Program-made: the position numbers and the translations under genes | Part shown: in pieces, positions 1-3,943 of the stretch | Position numbering within the stretch: the stretch's first letter is position 1 | How the letters are laid out: every line of letters starts with the position of its first letter | The notes under the pieces: model-generated | What the model saw: only the letters and a program-made list of their open reading frames with translations | Told to the model about the DNA's origin: nothing | The model's database searches: none | Assembly: GCA_902475865.1 (NCBI GenBank) | Contig: CABSBK010000095.1 | Location: 1 to 5,325, forward strand | Source: an uncultured Collinsella sp. | Lineage (GTDB): Bacteria > Actinomycetota > Coriobacteriia > Coriobacteriales > Coriobacteriaceae | Length of the DNA stretch: 5,325 nt | Direction of reading: 5' to 3'

Positions 1-32
1 CCTTTCGTGCATAGGCCAACATTTGAGTTTTC

Positions 33-66
33 AAAATATCCCGAATCGGCGGGGCGATTCGGGATA
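33..66 (-). terminator. 12-bp inverted repeat, possible minus-strand terminator or operator
   Basis: TATCCCGAATCG (37-48) and CGATTCGGGATA (55-66) are perfect reverse complements around a 6-base loop. Read on the minus strand, TTTT follows at 36-33, as in an intrinsic terminator. On the plus strand no T-run follows, but the right arm overlaps the first bases of the TACAAT box at 65-70, so a protein-binding operator is an alternative reading. Confidence 0.5.
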
Positions 67-74
67 CAATAGCT

Positions 75-173
75 ACAGGAAACGACGCACCCCGCGTAAG
101 TACTTTGGAGCGCGGGCGACCAGTTTCCGGTGTTGTTAAATGCCCGGGCCTCTAACCCCGGGCATTCTTATTT
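75..173 (+). ncRNA. Candidate small RNA or attenuated leader of about 100 nt
   Basis: TACAAT at 65-70 resembles a -10 box, which would start transcription near 75-77. The transcript would open with GGAAAC (78-83) pairing with GTTTCC (123-128), enclosing CCCGCG (91-96) pairing with CGCGGG (111-116), and end at the terminator at 139-173. No good -35 hexamer is present at the right distance; the 12-bp inverted repeat occupies that place. No open frame of note lies between. I do not recognise it as a known RNA family. It could equally be the leader or 3' end of a plus-strand transcript beginning before the window. Confidence 0.4.
139..173 (+). terminator. Strong intrinsic terminator, plus strand
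   Basis: AATGCCCGGG (139-148) and CCCGGGCATT (157-166) form a perfect 10-bp stem with an 8-base loop, followed on the plus strand by TTCTTATTT (165-173). The minus-strand side gives only a weak T-run, so the main direction is plus. It ends the compact unit at 65-173; no coding gene lies upstream of it on this strand within the window. Confidence 0.72.
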
Positions 174-197
174 GCGCTTGTTGTGGCGCAAACGCCT

Positions 198-294
198 TCT
201 ACCGTCCGCACCGCGCGTGCGCCTACGGACCTTAAACCGAAGCTCATACGAGTCAAGAAACGCGATGACGAATGTGCCCGCATCGGACGGTAGA
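198..294. repeat. 11-bp perfect inverted repeat with a competing local hairpin
   Basis: TCTACCGTCCG (198-208) is the exact reverse complement of CGGACGGTAGA (284-294), with 75 bases between. GTCCG (204-208) can instead pair locally with CGGAC (226-230), so the two foldings exclude each other. Strand and function are unknown; it may be a structured RNA or chance in GC-rich DNA. Confidence 0.5.
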
Positions 295-312
295 GGCTGT
301 CTGCGTTGTCCC

Positions 313-350
313 AAAAGAACGGGGCATACTCCAGCGCGGATTCTGCCCCG
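313..350 (-). terminator. Candidate intrinsic terminator of the pilin operon
   Basis: On the minus strand CGGGGCA (350-344) and TGCCCCG (326-320) form a perfect 7-bp stem; inside it, TCC and GGA can add three pairs around a 5-base loop. TTCTTTT follows at 319-313. It starts about 100 bases after the pilin stop, a reasonable place for the operon end. The stem is interrupted and the loop region long, so efficiency is uncertain. Confidence 0.5.
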
Positions 351-450
351 AAAAGAGAATGGCAAAGCAAGAACGTCGATGGACGAGAAAAGTGTCCGCA
401 AGTCTCATGGCCATCACATCCCACCTGCCAAAGGGATGGGTGAGTGAGCG

Positions 451-630
451 TTACTCCTGCTCGGACTCCTCAGCCTGCTTACGGCTGCGGATGAGGTGCG
501 CCACGCCGATGCACAGCACCGCGCCACCAGCGATCCAAGTGAACGTCACGCCGTTAAGGCCGGTGAGGGGAAGGCCGGTGCCCTTCTGGTCGGTGACAGT
601 GAGGTGTACCTTGCCGTCAGCGGCCTCAGA
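451..630 (-). pseudogene. Out-of-frame 3' end of the LPLTG pilin gene: last strand, LPLTG signal, membrane span and tail
   Basis: This 59-codon stretch lies one base out of frame with the pilin at 626-2164 and has no start or ribosome binding site of its own. It begins SEAADGKVHLTVTDQKG, the expected last strand of a SpaA-type C-terminal domain, then LPLTG (coding 573-559), a hydrophobic span GVTFTWIAGGAVLC..., and a charged tail ending ESEQE with TAA at 453-451. Skipping one base in the CCC run at 633-631 joins the frames as DGT-SEAADGK and makes one 570-residue protein from 2164 to 451. The Asp of VTDQKG (525 in the joined numbering) sits where the closing Asn/Asp of the last isopeptide is expected. 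A one-base insertion, a sequencing error or a recoding site are possible; mutation or assembly error is the simplest. Confidence 0.82.
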
Positions 631-2164
631 GGGTCCCATCTTTGAAATCAAGCTTGTTATCGCCAACCTTTCCGTCACTTGTATCGTTGAGACCGGCGAT
701 AATCTTGTCGCCCTGGTTCTTAGGATCAAGCGTGCCAGCGAGCCCAGTAAGGCCGGCACCCGAATCATCGGCGGTCATGGTCGGCTTGATCTCGAAGGTG
801 AAGGGGTCGACCGCAGTGTAACCAGAGGGGGCAGAAGTCTCCGTGACGGTATAGACACCGGCATCGAGACCGGTAAGCGTAATGACGCCCTGCCTGTTCG
901 TTGAAAGAACAACCTCGGTGTCACTCAATGTGCCGTCATCCTTGACATATTTAACGTCTGTGCTGCTCTCGTCTCCATTGGTCGTAATGGTGAACTGGGC
1001 ATTTTCAAGTGCCTTCTCGGTACCCAAATCGACCTTGTTGATCTTGAGACCGTAGGTATAGTCCTTGACCGTGTCAGGGACGGTCTGACCTTTTGTCGAA
1101 GTCATAGGGTTGTTGGAGTAGTGAAGCGTTACGGTGTTGAGGTTGCCCTCTTTGTTGTTATTCAAGCCGACAACGGCACTATCATTAATCCGTGCAGTAT
1201 AGGAAACGACGATGCAGGAGTCCTTGGTGACGCCAGCGACGTTCTTCAGGTTATCGCAGGTCCACGTCGTCGTCTTGCTGCCATCGGCGGCAGCCTCGGC
1301 GGTCGACGGCGTGAAATAATTGGTGATATCCGTGACCTTCGCGTGATTGAAATCGGCCTTCGCGGCATCCTTGTTCGCATACAGGTAAACCTTGGCGCCA
1401 TCCTGCAGCGTCAGGCCCTTGGAGATTTGGTCGGAGAACTGGTAGAAATACGTGCCGTACTTGTCGAAGTTCTCGGCAATGGTGCCATAAAGGTTGTACG
1501 TCACGTCCTGGCCGATCTGAGAGTCAGCAGCGTCGTGCTCCAAACCGTCGGCGTCGCTCACGATCTTCTTCTCGACAGTGGGAATGCCCGTTTTCTCGGT
1601 GATTTTAACAGGCGCGCTTCCCACGACAGTGAAGATGGGGGACGTACCCGCGTCACCAGTCTCGATGGTGTCGGGATCGGTTACGAAGAGCCAGTAACCA
1701 TGTTCAAGACCGGAAACGGTTTTGCCGGTCGTCTTCGCGCTTTCGGTAAGACCGTCAACTTTGTCGGCAATCTTGTATGGAATGGAACCGAACTCAACGC
1801 GGGTTGTATTACCGGTTCCCTCTACCTTTTTCGTGATCCAGTCCGCGGCGTCTTGGGCGGTCTTTCCCTCATAGGACTCGTCCTCCGCCTGGATAAAGCT
1901 CTCGACAGCATTCTGCACATTAGTGTTTGCCCACGTAATGTTGCTGACGGTTCCATTGGTGGCAACATCGGCCTTGAAAATCTGATAGCCCTTGAACTCG
2001 GTAGTGTTACCCTCAACGTTCTCGATAGTCACCGAGCCGTTCGCAGTCGTCGCACCATCAGCCGCGAACGCCATTGTCACGGGCGCCATCACGCCGCCGA
2101 AGCTCAACGCCGCCGTGAGGCCGGCGGTTACTGCCAGGCGTGCGATGTTCTTGCTCATGCTCAT
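626..2164 (-). CDS. SpaA/FimA-type isopeptide-forming pilin (likely shaft subunit), cut short by a frameshift before its LPLTG signal
   Basis: 512 residues in this frame, from ATG 2164 to TGA at 626. Residues 1-35 are a signal peptide (MSMSKNIAR, hydrophobic core, AFAA). Domain 1 runs to about 185 and contains GYWLFVTDPD...GTSPIFTVVGS, closely matching the upstream pilin. PTVEKKI (195-201) is the likely pilin-motif region, with K199 or K200 as candidate for cross-subunit linkage. Domain 2 (about 200-368) ends with YSNNP (349-353), a family motif whose Asn I take as the isopeptide partner. Domain 3 begins at YGLKINKVD (K377) and has the E-box YTVTETSAPSGY (E442). The frame then runs into KDGTL and stops, without sorting signal or membrane anchor. 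These are present in the next frame (630-451); joining them gives 570 residues, the usual pilin design. Two Cys (303, 317) could form a disulfide in domain 2. Family certain; shaft role inferred from its complete domain 2 motif and LPLTG. Confidence 0.88.
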   Translation of the reverse strand: MSMSKNIARLAVTAGLTAALSFGGVMAPVTMAFAADGATTANGSVTIENVEGNTTEFKGYQIFKADVATNGTVSNITWANTNVQNAVESFIQAEDESYEGKTAQDAADWITKKVEGTGNTTRVEFGSIPYKIADKVDGLTESAKTTGKTVSGLEHGYWLFVTDPDTIETGDAGTSPIFTVVGSAPVKITEKTGIPTVEKKIVSDADGLEHDAADSQIGQDVTYNLYGTIAENFDKYGTYFYQFSDQISKGLTLQDGAKVYLYANKDAAKADFNHAKVTDITNYFTPSTAEAAADGSKTTTWTCDNLKNVAGVTKDSCIVVSYTARINDSAVVGLNNNKEGNLNTVTLHYSNNPMTSTKGQTVPDTVKDYTYGLKINKVDLGTEKALENAQFTITTNGDESSTDVKYVKDDGTLSDTEVVLSTNRQGVITLTGLDAGVYTVTETSAPSGYTAVDPFTFEIKPTMTADDSGAGLTGLAGTLDPKNQGDKIIAGLNDTSDGKVGDNKLDFKDGTL

Positions 2165-2171
2165 CTTCTTT

Positions 2172-2177
2172 TCCTCT
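2172..2177 (-). promoter_or_regulatory. Ribosome binding site of the LPLTG pilin gene
   Basis: AGAGGA on the minus strand lies seven bases before the ATG at 2164. It supports this ATG over in-frame ATGs at 2230, 2197 and 2158, and places a normal signal peptide directly at the N-terminus. No clear -35/-10 pair was seen in the 108-base gap, so cotranscription with the upstream pilin is likely. Confidence 0.7.
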
Positions 2178-2207
2178 GCTTTCTGCTCGAATTCCATTTG
2201 ATCTAAA

Positions 2208-2220
2208 TCTGTCTGTCTGT
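2208..2220. repeat. Short tetranucleotide repeat (TCTG, three units plus one base)
   Basis: Three tandem TCTG units on the plus strand (CAGA on the coding strand) lie about 45 bases upstream of the start of the downstream pilin, in its presumed leader. Too short to claim phase variation, but in a position where slippage would change leader length. Confidence 0.5.
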
Positions 2221-2247
2221 GTCTTAGCATCTACTTCGCTACGTCTC

Positions 2248-2266
2248 GCCCCGCTCTCTGCGGGGC
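2248..2266 (-). other. Intergenic stem-loop between the two pilin genes
   Basis: GCCCCGC and GCGGGGC form a perfect 7-bp stem with a 5-base loop, starting 6 bases after the stop of the MPSTG pilin on the minus strand. No T-run follows, so it is not a convincing terminator. It may protect or process mRNA ends, or partly attenuate, and so set different amounts of the two pilins. Confidence 0.55.
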
Positions 2267-2272
2267 TGCCAG

Positions 2273-3943
2273 CTACTCTTTATGGCTGCCACCTCCCCGC
2301 TTGACCAGGAGCGCGACCACGATGAGCGCGGCTCCGGCGACCGCTGCGGCGGCCGCGGCGTACATTGCCATATCGCCAGTCGAGGGCATAAAGCCTCCGG
2401 TGGTAATGCTAGGGGGTGTGCCGGTGGGCGTGTTGATGAGCGACGCCTCCAGGCTGCCCGTCGACCCGTCCGCGCTGTCGGCGCGCAGGGGCGACTCGGC
2501 CGTGATGGTGAGCTTGGGCTTGGCGGCGGCCACCTGGTCGACGTCCAGGCCCTCGGCCTTGACCGTCACGGAGCGCATGCCCTCAAAGGCGGTGTAGCCC
2601 TTGGGTGCCTTGAGCTCGCGGACCTCCAGCTTGCCCGAGTCCACGCCCGAGACGGTCACGCGGCCGTCCTCGCCCGTGGTGACGGTGGCCTTGCCCTCCG
2701 CATCCCACGTGCCGTCGGCCGTCAGCGTGCGGCCGCGGTCGTCGGTGATGCTCAGGACCGCCCCGGCAAGCGGCTTGTCGCCGTCGCTGCCGCGCTTGGT
2801 GAGCGCGAGATCCCAGGTGTAGGCGCACGCATCGTCGCTCGGCGTGCGGGTGAAGCCGGCGTCGCCGGACTGGTCGGCGAGGGGAGAGCGCGGGTAGCGC
2901 AGGTAGACCTCGTTGGGGTTGCCCTTCGCGATGCCGTGGTTGCATGCGCTGTTGAGCGGCGCATTGTACACGGCGACCACGCGGGCGCCCGCGGTGAAGG
3001 CGTCGGCCCCGCCGAGCGCGGCGATGAGGTCGCCGGTGCGCACGGTGAAGGTCTTGCCGTCGGCCGCTACCTTGGTGGCGCACTGGGCCGTGATGTCGGT
3101 CCAGCCCTGCGCGGGCTCGGTGCCGACGCGGCCGTCCTTGCCGGCCGAGACGGCGTCGAAGCCGCCGTCTGCGCCCGCCGCCACGTACACGCGCATGCTC
3201 GCGGCCACCTTGGAGGGGTCGAGTCCCACGCTCATGGTGTCAACGAACCGCACCGTATAGGTGTCGTAGGCCGTGAGCCCCGCCGGGACCGTGGCAGAGA
3301 GGCGCCAATACAGGTCGTCGGCGACCGTGGCATCGGCGGCCTTCTGCCAGGCGGCGGTGCTGTCCTCCAGCACATGCTTGGCGACCTTGGGCGTCGCCAC
3401 CTTGGGCTTGACGGTGACGGCGCTGCCGCCGACCAGGGCCATGATCGGCGCTGTGCCGGCCTCGCCCTGGGCGATGGCGTCGTCTTTGGCGACGATGAGC
3501 CAGTAGCCGCAGGACAGCTCGGCCGTCGTGCCCGCGTTAAGGGCCACGGACACGGCGCCAGAGCTCTGGAGGGAACGAGCGAGCTGTGCGCTCAGCGCGC
3601 TCGTAAGGTGGGAATCGGTGTTGAGCCACTCGGCAGCTTCCTGCGCGGTGGTCCGGGAATTGGGCATACCGGCGCTGTGCAGCACAGGCAGCGCGGCGTC
3701 GCTCACGGCGTCGCTTGCCCAGGCGAGGTCGGTGGCGATCTTAGCGTCGCTGTCGCCGTCGACGACGTTGGCGCTAAAGATCCGGTAGGCGTCGTAGCTG
3801 CTCGCCACGGTGCCGCTCACCGTGATGGAACCGGCCGAAGTCGGCGCGGCCTGCGCGGATGCGGGGAACACAACCGCGCAGGTGCCGATCAGGAGGGCAA
3901 GCAGCGCAAACAAGATCGGGAAGGAGCAAACTTTCTTATTCAC
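2273..3943 (-). CDS. SpaA/FimA-type isopeptide-forming pilin with MPSTG sorting signal (minor or base pilin)
   Basis: A 556-residue pilin starting at GTG 3943, overlapping the upstream stop by 8 bases (GTGAATAA), so probably translationally coupled. Residues 1-32 form a signal peptide (KK, then a Leu/Ala core, then ASAQAA). Domain 1 (about 35-180) ends in the GYWLIVAKDD...GTAPIMALVGG block shared with the downstream pilin; ATPKVAKHV (183-191) is the likely pilin-motif region (K186 or K189). Domain 2 spans about 190-370. Domain 3 (about 375-508) shows a CnaB-like Lys-Glu-Asn set: K383 (LALTKRG), E443 in the E-box VRELKAPKGY, and N504 (SLINTP). MPSTG is at 519-523, followed by an Ala/Val membrane span and KRGGGSHKE. 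Oddities: much higher GC than its neighbours; YPRSP (350-354) where the paralogue has YSNNP, so the usual domain 2 Asn appears lost; four mature-region Cys (145, 288, 334, 373). The family call is strong; base or minor role is inferred from the different sorting signal. Confidence 0.9.
   Translation of the reverse strand: MNKKVCSFPILFALLALLIGTCAVVFPASAQAAPTSAGSITVSGTVASSYDAYRIFSANVVDGDSDAKIATDLAWASDAVSDAALPVLHSAGMPNSRTTAQEAAEWLNTDSHLTSALSAQLARSLQSSGAVSVALNAGTTAELSCGYWLIVAKDDAIAQGEAGTAPIMALVGGSAVTVKPKVATPKVAKHVLEDSTAAWQKAADATVADDLYWRLSATVPAGLTAYDTYTVRFVDTMSVGLDPSKVAASMRVYVAAGADGGFDAVSAGKDGRVGTEPAQGWTDITAQCATKVAADGKTFTVRTGDLIAALGGADAFTAGARVVAVYNAPLNSACNHGIAKGNPNEVYLRYPRSPLADQSGDAGFTRTPSDDACAYTWDLALTKRGSDGDKPLAGAVLSITDDRGRTLTADGTWDAEGKATVTTGEDGRVTVSGVDSGKLEVRELKAPKGYTAFEGMRSVTVKAEGLDVDQVAAAKPKLTITAESPLRADSADGSTGSLEASLINTPTGTPPSITTGGFMPSTGDMAMYAAAAAAVAGAALIVVALLVKRGGGSHKE

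Larger units (their letters stand above)
1..450. other. Gene-poor region downstream of the pilin operon, rich in inverted repeats
   Basis: No reading frame here has both a credible start and a recognisable protein. It contains, from right to left, a weak stem (417-422 with 433-438), the candidate operon terminator (313-350), an 11-bp inverted repeat (198-294), a 7-bp hairpin TTTGCGC/GCGCAAA (171-192), and a compact plus-strand unit (65-173) preceded by a 12-bp inverted repeat (37-66). No tRNA TPsiC-like motif and no rRNA signature were seen. A sortase often ends such operons but none is recognisable; a degraded remnant cannot be excluded. Confidence 0.6.

Noticed and set aside
168..401. Minus-strand frame of 77 codons ending just before the hairpin at 139-166
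   Set aside because: It starts only with TTG, has a poor ribosome binding site, overlaps the candidate operon terminator and shows no domain. The basic tail is noted as a possible sortase relic, but that is too weak to annotate.
152..424. Minus-strand frame of 90 codons from a GTG at 424
   Set aside because: A G-rich stretch lies next to the GTG rather than at a proper spacing, the product has no recognisable features, and it crosses several hairpins.
272..904. Plus-strand open frame crossing the pilin 3' end
   Set aside because: It runs over the LPLTG anchor and two-frame junction of the minus-strand pilin and resembles no protein I know.
1121..2206. Long plus-strand open frame (361 codons) opposite the LPLTG pilin
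   Set aside because: No ribosome binding site and no domain; it overlaps a well-supported pilin across its length, so it is an antisense shadow.
2165..2230. Longer N-terminus of the LPLTG pilin from ATG 2230 or 2197
   Set aside because: It would put up to 22 charged residues (LRHRQTDLDQ...) before a normal signal peptide, and the ATG at 2164 has the better ribosome binding site.
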